Source of the DNA: Sepiola atlantica
Lineage: Eukaryota; Mollusca; Cephalopoda; Sepiida; Sepiolidae
NCBI GenBank assembly: GCA_963556195.1
Contig: OY744537.1
Span: 22,355,876 to 22,419,875 of the forward strand
Reading direction: 5' to 3'
DNA: 64,000 nucleotides
Below, piece by piece: positions 48,131-59,215 of the stretch. The position numbers and the translations under genes were made by a program. Under the pieces are notes generated by a model. It was not told the DNA's origin. It saw nothing but the letters and a program-made list of their open reading frames with translations, and did no database searches. The number at the start of each line of letters is the position of its first letter. The first letter of the stretch is position 1.

Positions 48131-48593
48131 AGTCACGACTTTTGGTTCTTATTGATGCACAAGTGAAATATGGCAGTCAAAAATAAAATAACAGAAACAT
48201 TTATGAATATATTTACTTATCAGTCAAAAGTTTCTGTGTGTACAACAAAAATTACGAAAAAATATCGAGTAGAATGTGAGCAAAAAATAAAAATCATTTT
48301 TTTCTGATATGTGTGATTCTACATTGAAGCGACGCCATTATGCATTTTTAAGCCAGCGCGTCGTAGAAGATTATCTCCCTTCATCTAATTTGAAGACATG
48401 ATGTGATTTTATAGTTCGAAGTTCGTTGACGCCAAATAGTAAATTAATTTTATTTATTACTAAAATTCTACTCAATACTTTTCCGTAATTTTTTTTTGGT
48501 ATATTCATAATTTTTTCGTTATCTTATTGTTAACTGCCGTATTTCACTTGTGCATCAATCTAAATAAGAACCTAACTTTTATAGTTGTGACTA
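48131..48593. repeat. Foldback/MITE element, about 170-bp inverted arms
   Basis: AGTCACGACTTTTGGTTCTT, GATGCACAAGTGAAATATGG, AAATTACG.AAAA and TCGAGTAGAAT in the left arm reappear inverted at 48430-48593 (GATGCACAAGTGAAATACGG and so on). The centre is unique sequence. Confidence 0.8.
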
Positions 48594-50081
48594 TACGACT
48601 AAATCAACTGATGGTTGACCTCCCATCATCATGTGATCTGGGGATCCATGCATTAGTAAAAAGCAACCCCAACAGAGGCCTGTGATTTACATAATCTTTC
48701 TGTCTGTCTTCTTGATGTTAATCCTCAGTCAAATGTTGGATTATTTCTTAAGCACCTCGGTGGTGGTGGTGTTCCACGAATGCAGTTTCACTAGAAAACA
48801 TGAGAACGCGTATTAGAACACTTCCGGTCTTTCTTGCCGACTTTCATTGGTTGAACATGTCGCCACCCCGTCTACTCTGTATCCTTATTCTATAGATGGA
48901 ATCTGTGAAGGCATCAGACATCACCATAGATAGCTTAATTTAGGACAACGTATGCGCAAGTATACAGCCTTTTTTCTTTTTTTTAACCCATCCCTGCTTT
49001 TATTAAATGAAATAATTTTTATTGAAAAAAAAAAAATGAAAAAACTGCTACAAATAACTTTATTCGAAGATAAAGCTAAATCTGAATATTTTTCTTGTAC
49101 GGGATGTTTGAGAAAAATTTTACACTTTTTGGGAAGGAAAGAAAAAAAATCATACCTTGGCCAATAACTGATGCATTAATAATTTGATCATTCAAAGTAC
49201 ATTTCTTAGAGAAACTTTTTGCCGAATACAGCTAACTCGAAGAAGGTGATGTGGGTCCTGAGTCTAGAGCGCGTGACCCTCACAGTGTCCTTCGAGAGGA
49301 GTCTGAAGAGCAGCTTTTTCCCTCACAATCATCTTGACCATGCAATTCTCTAGCACATTTCACAGCATTCAAGATATTCAAGAAACACTGAACTGCAGTC
49401 AAAATTTCCGTATTTTTGAAATCCGACGCAAATCATTATGATGCAAGTCACTCTCTTCCAATATTCCAGTGCTTTCCAAATCGTCCATGTTCTCTTGCTA
49501 TCAAACAGATATCCATTGCACTTTACCGCTTTTAAATACTTTAAATGGTTTTAGAATGAAAGAATATCAAAATATCATCAAATTTATCTCGAAGACCCTG
49601 CATTTTTACTATCAAAATACTATAAAATAAGACTACTATCAACTAAGAAAGAAATGGTGGATTTTTTTTGATAACTCCGTCTTTCGTGTTCTGTGAGTTC
49701 TAGCGCAATCTTAAATCTTGATAAGCTTATACCGCACAAAAAATATCCCTGAGGAATTACGCATCACATTATCGACCTCGTACCAAGAGTGTACCATGTT
49801 TTTAGAACTGTGAAAGTTTTCAAGAGCAGAAATTGAAAATGAATTAGTTCCTCTTTTCAGTTTTAAACATAAGTACTTTCAGGGACGTCACGTAGGTAGG
49901 GTTCTGGGCAGGGAGCGAATTAGTAACTATTAGAACTTCACATTTTTGTTGTACTTCTAACCAAATGGATTTCTCACTAATAGCTTTTAATCTATAGAAC
50001 ACACCTTATGGACTGTGCCAAGAAATGTTTGCCTCAAAACTAAAACTTTTTAATTCTTAATATATGCCACCGATAAAATAA
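48594..50081. other. No recognisable gene (1.5 kb)
   Basis: Less AT-rich than its surroundings. A 71-codon frame at 48952-49167 (+) contains two Cys only and is not assigned. No repeat detected by eye. Confidence 0.45.
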
Positions 50082-50556
50082 AATTCACAATCCTTTCTGC
50101 AATAAAACCACATTTGGTATAATTAAACTTCATCCTATGCCTGACTTGCTCACCAATTTTCAATCATGAATGTGCAACAATCTTTTTTATCACTATTCAA
50201 TGATATGTGGGGACACTTTGGTGTTCGTGTCATCAGTAAAAGGTGTGATCCTGAATAGGATTGACACTCACCGGACCTTACCTCCCCCCCGATGTTTATT
50301 GGTGGGGTTATCTCAAGGATAATGTCTATCAAAATGATCTCCAGGCTATTACTGAACTGAAGGCGGCCATCACAGCTCAAATCAGTCGCATCCAGTTGTC
50401 CTCGCAACGCAGAGGTGCATATTTAGAGCATATAATTGAATGGCGGTAAAAGAAAGACTGTTGCACATTCATGACAGAAACTTGGTGGACAAGTCAGGAA
50501 TAGACTTGGGTTTATTTGTACTAAATATAGTAAGATTGCAGAAAGGATTGGGAATT
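50082..50556. mobile_element. Element with about 110-bp TIRs enclosing a transposase remnant
   Basis: AATTCACAATCCTTTCTGC, TGACTTGCTCACC and TCATGAATGTGCAACA at 50082-50180 are inverted at 50450-50556 (TGTTGCACATTCATGA, GGTGGACAAGTCAGGA, GCAGAAAGGATTGGGAATT). By-eye identity is near 78%. Confidence 0.7.
50261..50449 (+). pseudogene. Mariner/Tc1-type transposase C-terminal remnant
   Basis: The frame reads LTGPYLPPDVYWWGYLKDNV, then YQNDLQAITELKAAITAQIS. This resembles the region following the last catalytic Asp in mariner-like transposases (P.DF.LWGYLKD.VY...P.TI.ELK..I). Only this stretch survives, between the inverted repeats at 50082 and 50556. The parent enzyme cuts and pastes DNA at TA sites. 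Confidence 0.6.
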
Positions 50557-51095
50557 GTATTAATGATTCCATGGGTGGGTGTTATTTAATTTGGGTCAAT
50601 CTGTAACACAGTGTTATCCAGTCATTTTGGATGAGAGCCCTTTTTATTCCAGTTAGCTAGACGAACCGTCACGGTCTGTACCGATATTGAACACTTATTG
50701 ATTTTGGACAGTATACACAATGAAAACTATCATGGACCACACTGAAGCCACAATGATTATCACCTGACTACATCCAGAGTGTGACAACTGCTATACGACA
50801 TTAGAACACATTTTGAATTTGGGGCATGTTTCACGCTTACATACATCTTCGGAATGTAATAGGGTGGCAAATATCAATATTTACATAAGCCCTTCACGCA
50901 CCATAGCACATTTCTTAACACATGGGAAAGTAACAAAACTTGTCTTTTGGTTGGAGGCTTGCCACAATCATTGAAGCATGAATACAACTTAACTCATTTT
51001 GATTAAGATTAAAAAAATAAAAAAAATAATCTCGAATATACGGACAGCATCACCCATTTCTTAGGTTATGGGTATCACATTCAAGTACATTTTAT
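50557..51095. other. No recognisable gene
   Basis: No supported feature. Confidence 0.4.
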
Positions 51096-51715
51096 GATGA
51101 GGTCCCCACTTTGGAAGATTTGGGAAGTGTGGGATAACCCCTTTGCTATCATTACTTCCCAGATCCACTCTAACCCTGGATGATAATACCTGTCAGAGTC
51201 CCATCTATCGATTAAATAGAATATATTCTTAGTATGACAAGAAACTGAACACGACGGTGTGATCCCAATTTGAGAGCTCCGTAGGGTGAAAGTGACCCCT
51301 TAGTTGGCATTAGTACCAGGTCCACTCTGACCCGGAATCGCTGTACTTGTCAAAGTCCCAATCTATGAATTAAACATAATCTGCACTGAGTATGACATGA
51401 AATTGCATCTGGTGGCGAGGCCCTAATTTGGGAGCTTTCGGAAGTGTGACGTCACCTCTTAGTTGCCATTACTCCCAGGTCCACTCTGTCACAGAATAAT
51501 AACACTTGTCAGAGACCCCCATCTCTGAGTTAATCCTTAGTATGACACAGAACTGCATCCGGTGGTGATGCTCCAATTTGGGAGTTTTTTGTTGTGTGGA
51601 GTCATCGCTTAGTTATGAATACTCTCAGGTCCACTCTGACCCGAACTGACAAAACCTCTCAGGTCAAATTAAATCTGTCCTAGGTATAACGTAAAACTGC
51701 ACCCGGTGGTAAATA
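51096..51715. repeat. Decayed tandem array, 4 units of about 145-165 bp
   Basis: GGTGRTGANGCCCCAATTTGGGAG-like starts at 51096, 51256, 51411 and 51561. Each is followed by TTAGTTGCCATTA, CCAGGTCCACTCTGACCC, CTTGTCAGAGTCCC and TTAGTATGACA.GAAACTGCA. Units differ by about 20-30% and in length. Confidence 0.85.
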
Positions 51716-52811
51716 CATAAATTTATATCATGACTAATTCAAGCGTTTGCGTTACGTTGCATTAAGTGCATACTCTAGAAAGTTTCACCACATGCTTGAA
51801 AACAAAAGCCCGCCACGCTCTTGGGCTAGTCTTTCAGCTGTCAATAGCGGAATTGCCAGTTGCAGCTCTTACTTAATCATCTCATCTCTTTGGTGGTTGC
51901 CTTTTTGATCTTTCTTGACTGAAATCTTCTTAATATAATATTTTATATAGCTGGAGTCTGGTAGCCGGGAACCATGTCAAACCCATAGTAATCTCGTTTT
52001 TCGAACGACGTTGTTGATGGAATTGTTACTATTACACCTTTTTTCTGATATCTGCATTTCTTTGTCTATTCCGCAAAGTTACTCCAAAACTAGTTCTTAA
52101 CTATTTCATAAAAAAAACCATTAAGCTTCCTCTCATGCTATAGTCATTCACTTCAAGCAAATACTATGAATACATATTTAAAGATATTAAGAACTTGAAG
52201 CATGAACACTGTTTTACAGCATATCAACCCTTTTTAGGTTATCTAATGCCGAATCAAGTCATTTTGTTGAAAGTTTTCATGCTTCGTTTTTTTTTTAAAT
52301 TTCCTTATCTTATTTACTAGATGCCAGACATTGTTAATATCTTCAAATATGTATTAATAATAGTTGCATGAATCAGTTAGTTATGACTTGAATAGGCATT
52401 AAATAACCGAAAACAGCTGATATAATGTAAAAAAAGAACATACCAAAAAATAACCAGTATCCCTCTCTAAACGTCATTTTTTTAAATCGAATTTATAGAC
52501 ACCTATCTTAGTGTAACTTATTTAAACTGGAAGATTGTAAATTATAGAAATTTAAAATTAAGAATAACAATGGTAATATGGGGTTCAGAGCTGGGAGCAG
52601 GAGTACACAGGGATCCTCATTCATTTCCCAACAACCCTGGGTGTGCCTGCTCATATATTTTATATGCTCCTCTATGGGTGACGTATTCAGGTAAGTAGAT
52701 GATGGTTTCTACTTAGCGTAACACAATACTCTTTTGTAAAAAGAATTGAGTCCTCTCGGTTACCAGTAAACAAATGAATAAATTCATTTAAACGATATAA
52801 TTTCTTCTACA
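51716..52811. other. No recognisable gene
   Basis: AT-rich. No motif or repeat recognised. Confidence 0.45.
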
Positions 52812-52968
52812 CCCAGTAGTGGTAGGACATCCGTCATCAGTTGGTAGTAGACTGGCTCTTGAGTTTCGGCTCTCAGGGTTGATGCGCTCACCATGTCTAG
52901 CCTCACTGATGAGTCGTAAAATGACGAAACAGCTGTCTGCGGATGACTATTATATATATATATATATA
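52812..52968 (+). mobile_element. tRNA-like SINE with hammerhead tail and TA tract
   Basis: CAGTAGTGGTAGGACATCC at about 52815 and GAGTTTCGGCTCTC at about 52861 sit at A-box/B-box spacing. The hammerhead motif at 52897-52950 follows, then a TA run at 52949-52968. This parallels the minus-strand SINE at 53834-54000. The tRNA head is degenerate, so the SINE call is tentative. A mariner-type insertion at 52969 ends it. Confidence 0.5.
52897..52950 (+). ncRNA. Hammerhead ribozyme candidate (type I, short palindromic stem III)
   Basis: The core CTGATGA lies at 52906-52912. Stem II is GTCG/TGAC at 52913-52916 and 52922-52925 with loop TAAAA, including one G-T pair. The second core box starts GAAAC at 52926. 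Stem III is the palindrome ACAGCTGT (52929-52936). The predicted cleavage follows GTC, after 52937. Stem I pairs AGCCTCA upstream with TGCGGAT downstream, with mismatches. All universally conserved core bases are present. A palindromic stem III without a loop is the form reported for Penelope-associated hammerheads that act as dimers. Confidence 0.75.
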
Positions 52969-53337
52969 TAGGGTGATCCATAAGTCATTTCACTTAGCTA
53001 TTTAAAATGATTACCATATGAAGCACAAACATACTATGAACTTTTGATAATTGTTATCTTACTCTCTAATTACTGCTATTTGTTATTTTAAATTTGTTCG
53101 TTTATATATTTGTTTCTATATATATTTATTTCATAATCAATCAAATATGCTACAAAGAGTCGTAAATTCCTTGCAAAAAAGAATAGAGCTATGCATGCAG
53201 AACGAAGGTGGAAATTTTGAAAATTTGCTGTAATTTTAAACTCCCATAAATGAATTTGTTGAATAAACTTTCTGTTTTGTATTTTTTAACTTTAGAATTT
53301 CAAAAATAAATAGCTAAGTGGCTTATGAATCACCCTG
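52969..53337 (+). mobile_element. Mariner-type internally deleted element, TA target duplication
   Basis: The ends are TAGGGTGATCCATAAGTCA and, inverted, CAGGGTGATTCATAAGCCAC, flanked by TA on both sides. Inside, 53148-53233 encodes MLQRVVNSLQKRIELCMQNE, then GGNFENLL and a stop. This resembles the C-terminus of mariner/Tc1-superfamily transposases. The rest of the transposase is gone. Confidence 0.75.
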
Positions 53338-53463
53338 TATATATATAATTATTATTTATTAATGACAATATATGTATTAGCATATACTATCAATGCCCTT
53401 TTACTTTGAAGTCTCCTTAAAAGATTCAGCTCGATGATTGTCAATTAGTGACAACAGAGCAAA

Positions 53464-53775
53464 TATATTCCAATAACCATGTTTTTATTTTATTATTTTT
53501 ATTTTTCACATTTTCAAAAAAACATAACATTTCTGTGAGATATATTTTTTACGATCCGTTTCATTTGTCTTGTGCCAAACAGCACTTTTATGTTAATATC
53601 GTCCCTGCAACATTACAAAATCATCAGAAAAATTCACAAAGAGTAAAAAGTTCTTGGATTAAAGACAAATGAAACGGACCGTAAAAAATATATCTCACAG
53701 AAATGTTGTGTTTTTTGGAAATGTGAAAAAATAAAAATAAAGGAAATAAAATATAAACATGGTTATTGGAATATA
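53464..53775. repeat. Foldback/MITE element, about 110-bp inverted arms
   Basis: TATATTCCAATAACCATG, ATTTTTCACATTTTC, ATTTCTGTGAGATATATTTT and TACGRTCCGTTTCATTTGTC at 53464-53572 are inverted at 53660-53775. Arm identity is about 95% by eye. Confidence 0.85.
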
Positions 53776-53787
53776 ATATGGACCTTA

Positions 53788-53833
<46 letters not shown>

Positions 53834-53835
<2 letters not shown>

Positions 53836-54000
53836 ATTGTTTATTATCTATGTACCTATACGTTTCGTCCTTTTTCAATCGGGACTCTTCAGCATAGAGA
53901 TATGACTATTCACTACCGGTCACACGATTCGAAACCCTGGATTACAAGTATTTTTCAACCCAAATCCAACGTCGCTAACCGATCGGCCAATTCTGAACAG
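53834..54000 (-). mobile_element. tRNA-headed SINE with hammerhead-like tail
   Basis: Minus strand: A-box TTGGCCGATCGGTTAGCG, B-box GGGTTTCGAATCG, then CTGAAGA (53886-53892), stem II GTCC/GGAC, GAAAC (53862-53866) and palindrome ACGT. After this come ACATAGATAATAAACAATA and a (TA)n tract at 53790-53832. Position 7 of the hammerhead core is A instead of U; this position is known to be the variable one. A truncated second copy of the tail is at 54163-54220. Confidence 0.7.
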
Positions 54001-54162
54001 CTTATAAACAATGATAATTTTAACACATTTAAAGCGGCGAGATGTACAGGTATTCTACTTCTATGAGGGAAGGAATGATGCATATAAAGCAAGTGACGTC
54101 ATGTTGTGTTACTACTACCATTTACAGTGCTCTACTTTTTTACGAGGAGCTTCAAATATAAA

Positions 54163-54264
54163 TATTTGTTATTGTTTATTATCTATGTACGTATACGTTT
54201 CGTCCTTTTTCAATCGGGACTCTCTCTCTCTCTCTCGCGCGCTCTCTCTCTCTCTCTCTATCTA

Positions 54265-54347
<83 letters not shown>
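54163..54347. repeat. Truncated SINE tail (minus) joined to (CT)n(TA)n(GA)n
   Basis: 54163-54220 repeats the tail of the preceding SINE (TTATTGTTTATTATCTATGT, CGTTTCGTCC, TTTTTCAATCGGGACT). It is broken off inside the hammerhead-like core by a CT run (54221-54258), a TA run (54259-54318) and a GA run (54318-54347), which together form a self-complementary simple-repeat palindrome. Confidence 0.8.
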
Positions 54348-54350
<3 letters not shown>

Positions 54351-54994
54351 AGTAAAATAAAAATCTACATCAGAAAATCTGGATACTAAATAACTAACTG
54401 TTATTAAATTAATTCATAGTTGACTTGAGGGGAGACCCGTTGCTGTTTAATTTATGTTAAACTTATAAATAAAAAATATTTACCTTCTGATGAAACTGTT
54501 AAACACTTGCATCCGAGAGAGTGTGCATATATTTGCTAGTATTTATAAAGTTTTTATGTTCTTCTCAAGGATTTAAGGCGAGTTTATTAATATATTTTTG
54601 GTTTGTGCTTTGTTGAGAAATGGGAAAGAGAATTTACCAGTGTGCGTTGAGAATTGAAAAGGAGTGCCGAATGGATGAGTAAATACCCCTCTCTAGGAGG
54701 AGTCGTCTCACATGTTGTCGGGTATAAGAAATCTGTAAAAAAAGGACGGGATGAAATTACCTCCTTTCGTTTCGGATGTCAGAGTATAAGAGGAAGAAAG
54801 TAAGAGTCACAGTGTTCAGGGCTAGCAGCATGGAATCAAAACATATGTGTATTTTCGTATTCTTGTCAACGACAGAGTTCCCTGTCAGAGCTGAAGCCAA
54901 AGCATTTGACTTCAGTCATGGCCACCGAGAGTTACTACAGGCCTGTTGGCTCGAAAATGACGGCACTGCATTGCGTGTCAAACAATGGCCGTCG
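54348..54994. other. No recognisable gene
   Basis: No supported coding region. A 73-codon frame at 54776-54997 (+) has no known motif. Confidence 0.45.
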
Positions 54995-55335
54995 TAATAA
55001 TAAGAAGGCATTTCGACTTCTCCATTCACTAAATAATCCATCAAAATTCAGGAAATCAACCAATTTTAATGAAATTTTCAGTATTTATTAATTAATGATC
55101 ACGGAATATGATAAATCCATTATTTTTTTAAAACAAAATACACCATTACTAAAGGTATATTTTTATATATAAAAAAAGATACATGAATTTTTTTTAATGA
55201 AAATAAAGATCTGTATATGTTTAAAATAAAATCTTTTTTTTTTAACTATTTCGTATATATTACGAAAAATTCCCCTAAACTCCGTGTTAATAAAATCAGT
55301 ATGACTCGAAGAAAATTAATTTTCTTAATTAACGA
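54995..55335. repeat. Dispersed AT-rich repeat (inverted partner of 28690-29035)
   Basis: See 28690-29035. AATTCAGGAAATCAACCAAT, TTTTAATGAAA, TATTACGAAAAA and CTCGAAGAAAATT are the inverted shared words. Confidence 0.6.
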
Positions 55336-56399
55336 TATTATCATTGAATAAAGCATTGTTTAATCAATATTTTTTGTGTGTCAAAATATTGATTAAATAT
55401 GCCGTTATTATTTCATTTATTTAATCTACAAAAGTACAGAGAAAAGATAAAATATACTACACTTAATAAAACATCGAAAAAAGTAATTTTTAAAAAATGG
55501 AAACAATAATTATTGGCTATACACTACTTTTTATCAAATAATGAATAAGTAATTCAGACTTTTGATTTTTTTATATAATTAAAAAAAAAAAGATTAAAAC
55601 TTATTTGCGTGTATCCATATTTGCCGTAATTCTTTCTCTTTTGGAAATCCAAACACATGCAGTAGGCATTTTAACTTTGTGAATTATGAAATGAAATTTA
55701 AAAAGGCGCGAAATTAAGTTAACCAACCACAATGACGTCAGAGGGGGGTAAGAAGTTAGTTGTTTGGCCTTGTTAACTCTCGGTGGCCATGGTTCAGTAC
55801 AATATTAAAGGAGAAGAGAACTAAAAAGGAAAGGAGTATGCAAGAGTGACGAAATAGAAATAAGGAGTAAGAAATATCCTTAAGCAAAAAAAAAAAAATG
55901 TTTTGAGTTTGTGTTGAAGAAAAGTCTGTTTTATTTAAACGATGTTGATGAGTTGGAGATTTGTTGAAAAAGGTTTATTGTACTACGTGGTATGCACAAT
56001 AATAATAAAAATGAACAGAAAGAGAATTGAAATATGGTTACACAGGGGTTTTTGATCTTTTCTCGCTGCCCGTTTCAGGCTTAGTACATTACAGCGTTTA
56101 GTTATCTACAGCGTTTCGCGAACCTACCGGATGCCTCCTTACCCTTTGCCTCTAAAGCACGAGGGAATTTTTTCATTCGTTTTGGGGCAAGTAAAAAAAA
56201 AGTAGGGTTTAAGATATGATATGAAACGTATTACCTCTCGCCTGTCAGTCTCTTAATATCAACCATACACTGAATTTGATGGCGAGAACATTTACCCGAT
56301 GACATCATCACCACCTTGTCCCGATTGACATGACAACTATACACGTCTTTGTGAAAATGTTGGTATTCACTTTTTTCTAAATTATATAAAAAGTTATTT
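55336..56399. other. No recognisable gene
   Basis: AT-rich. No motif or repeat recognised. Confidence 0.45.
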
Positions 56400-56815
56400 T
56401 GTAGCAGTCACCAATAGGGACTACTTTTGAATGCGTAATCACTGTCCCTGTGAGCTGGCTTGTCCAATCAAATCACAGGCACAGTAATATCGTTAGTTCC
56501 CTAAGGGACTACTTATGTTCCCTTAGGGTTCGAGGAAAAAGATTAGACGACCTCCTGGCACCAGCTTGGACACATCGCAGAGAGCACCAGCGAGGAACGA
56601 GGAAACGCTCTCTCTCCTGCCGCCGCCGCCCACTATTCTTCCTCTTCCTCAGCCGGACACTGTCCCACTCTCTTCTACCTATACCAAACGGTATAGGTAA
56701 CCTTGAGTTAATAAAACCCCTTTTTGTTATAGTTACAGAAACACTTTTCGTTGTTCCGTTTCTTTACGAGAAGATAAAAGGATAACCCCTTTCATCCTCT
56801 CATCATCACATTACA
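56400..56815 (+). mobile_element. Solo LTR candidate (416 bp), 4-bp TSD ATTT
   Basis: It runs TGTAGCAGTCACC to ATCACATTACA and is flanked by ATTT at 56396-56399 and 56816-56819. AATAAA occurs at about 56709. A small hairpin ACCTATACC/GGTATAGGT lies at 56677-56699. The first eight bases match the candidate at 33032. The 111-codon frame inside is not supported. Confidence 0.6.
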
Positions 56816-56819
56816 ATTT

Positions 56820-57202
56820 TAAGATGTTCACACCTAGAGTATGGCAATTCGAATGAAGTGCGCATGCGTGACTTAACCGCACAGATTGAACAACCGAATC
56901 GTGCATGTCAAGAAACGTTAGAATCTAGAACAGTCTATAAAATTGTTTATAAATGCATCAGTTTGAAGAGACAAAGAAGCATATCGAGTTAAGATGTCTA
57001 CAATGCCATACGAAGCTACTGCCGCCTTGACTGGCACTTTCACAACGATATAAGCGCCAAAATCTTAACCAATTCTCGATCCATTCGTTCAAAGGATCCA
57101 CTATCAATTTCAAACATCAAAAGCAACCAACATCGCTTATTTTTCCTTTCTATATAAAAAAAAACATTTCGGCAATGTTACGCCATGCTGAACGTAATCT
57201 CG

Positions 57203-57203
<1 letters not shown>
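56820..57203. other. No recognisable gene
   Basis: No supported feature before the CAT/CAG repeat. Confidence 0.4.

Positions 57204-57271
<68 letters not shown>
57204..57271. repeat. (CAT)n(CAG)n microsatellite
   Basis: About 11 CAT followed by about 11 CAG, preceded by AATCTCGAT exactly as in the array at 43626-44037. Confidence 0.95.
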
Positions 57272-58205
57272 TACAAGGTAGCGTTAACATGCTAACAGCA
57301 TATATACACAGGACTGCTATACTTTTATACAACCCGTCATTCTCTTACGAAAGACATTTAACATAATTCCTACCAAACTGGAGAATACCCTTTTCAAACG
57401 TTTTATTAATTTACCCTTCTTTGATTGCAACTGTTGAATTGTGATGTCTCTGAGGCCTGTATAATCTCATTATACATTCTTTAAGTTGAAATCCACGCGT
57501 GTCGGATTAATCGTCTTTGATAAAATCACAGATCACGGTCTTATCTTTGGATAGAGACTTTTATTTACGTGATGAACATACTTAGACATCATTTACAGAT
57601 ATCAAAGAGAGAGATAGACAGGGAGAGAGATCTATATATTTAATTATTCACACTTGGCTAAGAGAGAGAGAGAGAGGGCGAGAGAGAAAGCGAGAGAGAG
57701 AGAGACGGGTCATTTTCCACCATTATGCTAAACCATTGAGTTACTTGCTCGACTCCACTTCAGTCGGGGTTGGGAGGAGCACCCACCTTTTGCGTCCACT
57801 CGTTTTGAGGTCTGGCAGGAGCAAGAACCCACAATCCTCTTCTATGGAAATAATGTCGGATCTTAACTTTCGTTTATTCACCGAGGTCATATTCTAACCC
57901 CACATCCGCTAATCATTCCTAGTGTGTCGCTTTGACTGATCCGCCACACTCTGACCTTCATTATATAACACAACCCCAACAAATTACAACACTTTTCTTT
58001 CTCGTGAATAAATATTGTTCGTGACGTTAATGATGATCATTATCCTTTTTAGATCCTTTATGTTTGTCTTGTTTTCTACTGATCTAAAAGTGTCCACGAC
58101 AAAGGTTATACTTTGTGGATCTTTACAATCACATTGCCATGAAAGAAAACACCTTATTATTTTTTTTTAAATAGGGCAATTAGATCTCTTAGATTCATAG
58201 ACTTC
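57272..58205. other. No recognisable gene
   Basis: GA-rich patches at 57605-57635 and 57660-57705. No supported coding region. Confidence 0.5.
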
Positions 58206-58912
58206 TAGAATATCGGTGCATTTCGATAAGAATCGAATAGTTTTTGTATAAATTTTAAATGTTACTTATTACATAATAAGATTGTGGGCGTCGCCGTGTT
58301 ACACTAAAATACGGTAACACAAAACGCTCACTATTTTAAAGTTTCGTTGCTTCGTGAACCTTATTTTCGATTTTATACCCCCCAAAAAAGCAAGCAAAAT
58401 TCGAATTGTATTCAAAAAACGTTTTCTTTACCCAAGAAGATAGAATCCATTCGTGTTATTATATTTCTGCCTCCACACAAACTCACACAGGTACTTGTCC
58501 ATCATTCCGTGATGCGTTCCATAGTAGTGTTTATTCTGCATTTGTGAGAAATGAGGGGTTTATCGATTTTAACGTAGAGGCCCGGACTCTAACCCTAACC
58601 CGGCGCATGTCTAGACAGGATTAGCAAAAGTAGATAAAGACGTGTACACTCACTGCGCATGACTGTCTGTGCTATTGTTTTTTGTTTTTTTTTAGCAAAC
58701 TCATTTTTCCCTAATGGCGGGGCTCTAGTACGCAAGATCGCTATTAGAATATCGGTGTATTTCGATAAGAATCAAATAGTTTCTGTGTAAAGTTTTAATG
58801 TCACTTATCACATGATACGATTACGAGTATCGCCATGTTATAATAAACTACGGTAGCACAAAACACTCACTATTTTAAAAATTTGAGTATATCGTGAACC
58901 TTATTTTCGATG
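58206..58912. repeat. Direct repeat pair of about 168 bp, 540 bp apart
   Basis: AGAATATCGGTGCATTTCGA, TAAGAATCGAATAGTTT, CACTATTTTAAA and CGTGAACCTTATTTTCGAT occur at 58206-58372 and, with about 15% difference, at 58745-58912. The spacer (370 bp) is unique and non-coding. This could be a terminal-repeat miniature element or a segmental duplication. Confidence 0.7.
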
Positions 58913-59160
58913 TTCCATGCACTTAAACATCAAAATAGTAAGCGTAATGTGCAGCCATACATAGAGGCAAACAACATGGCGACCCACGTACTAGTATCAT
59001 GTAATTAAAATGTAACAAAACACAAATACTATTTTATATGAATAAAATATTTCCACTGCTTGAATGCATTTTAATTTTGTAATTTTTAAAGCGGCGAGGA
59101 GACCAATAAATGCAGGCTTTTTTTTTTTTTTAAATAAAATATTATTTATTTAAAATTTAA

Positions 59161-59195
59161 ATTTTCGATTCATAAAAAGAATCTTCATCAGGATG
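59161..59195 (-). ncRNA. Hammerhead-like motif, decayed
   Basis: The minus strand has CTGATGA (59185-59191), one extra A, a perfect stem II GATTC/GAATC, then GAAAATT. The core boxes and stem II are intact but the sequence after GAAA does not give a good stem I or cleavage site, so activity is doubtful. Confidence 0.45.
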
Positions 59196-59215
59196 GTACA
59201 GACAATATATATATT

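Noticed and set aside
58587..58605. CTAACCCTAACCC telomere-like words
   Set aside because: Only two units; expected by chance.
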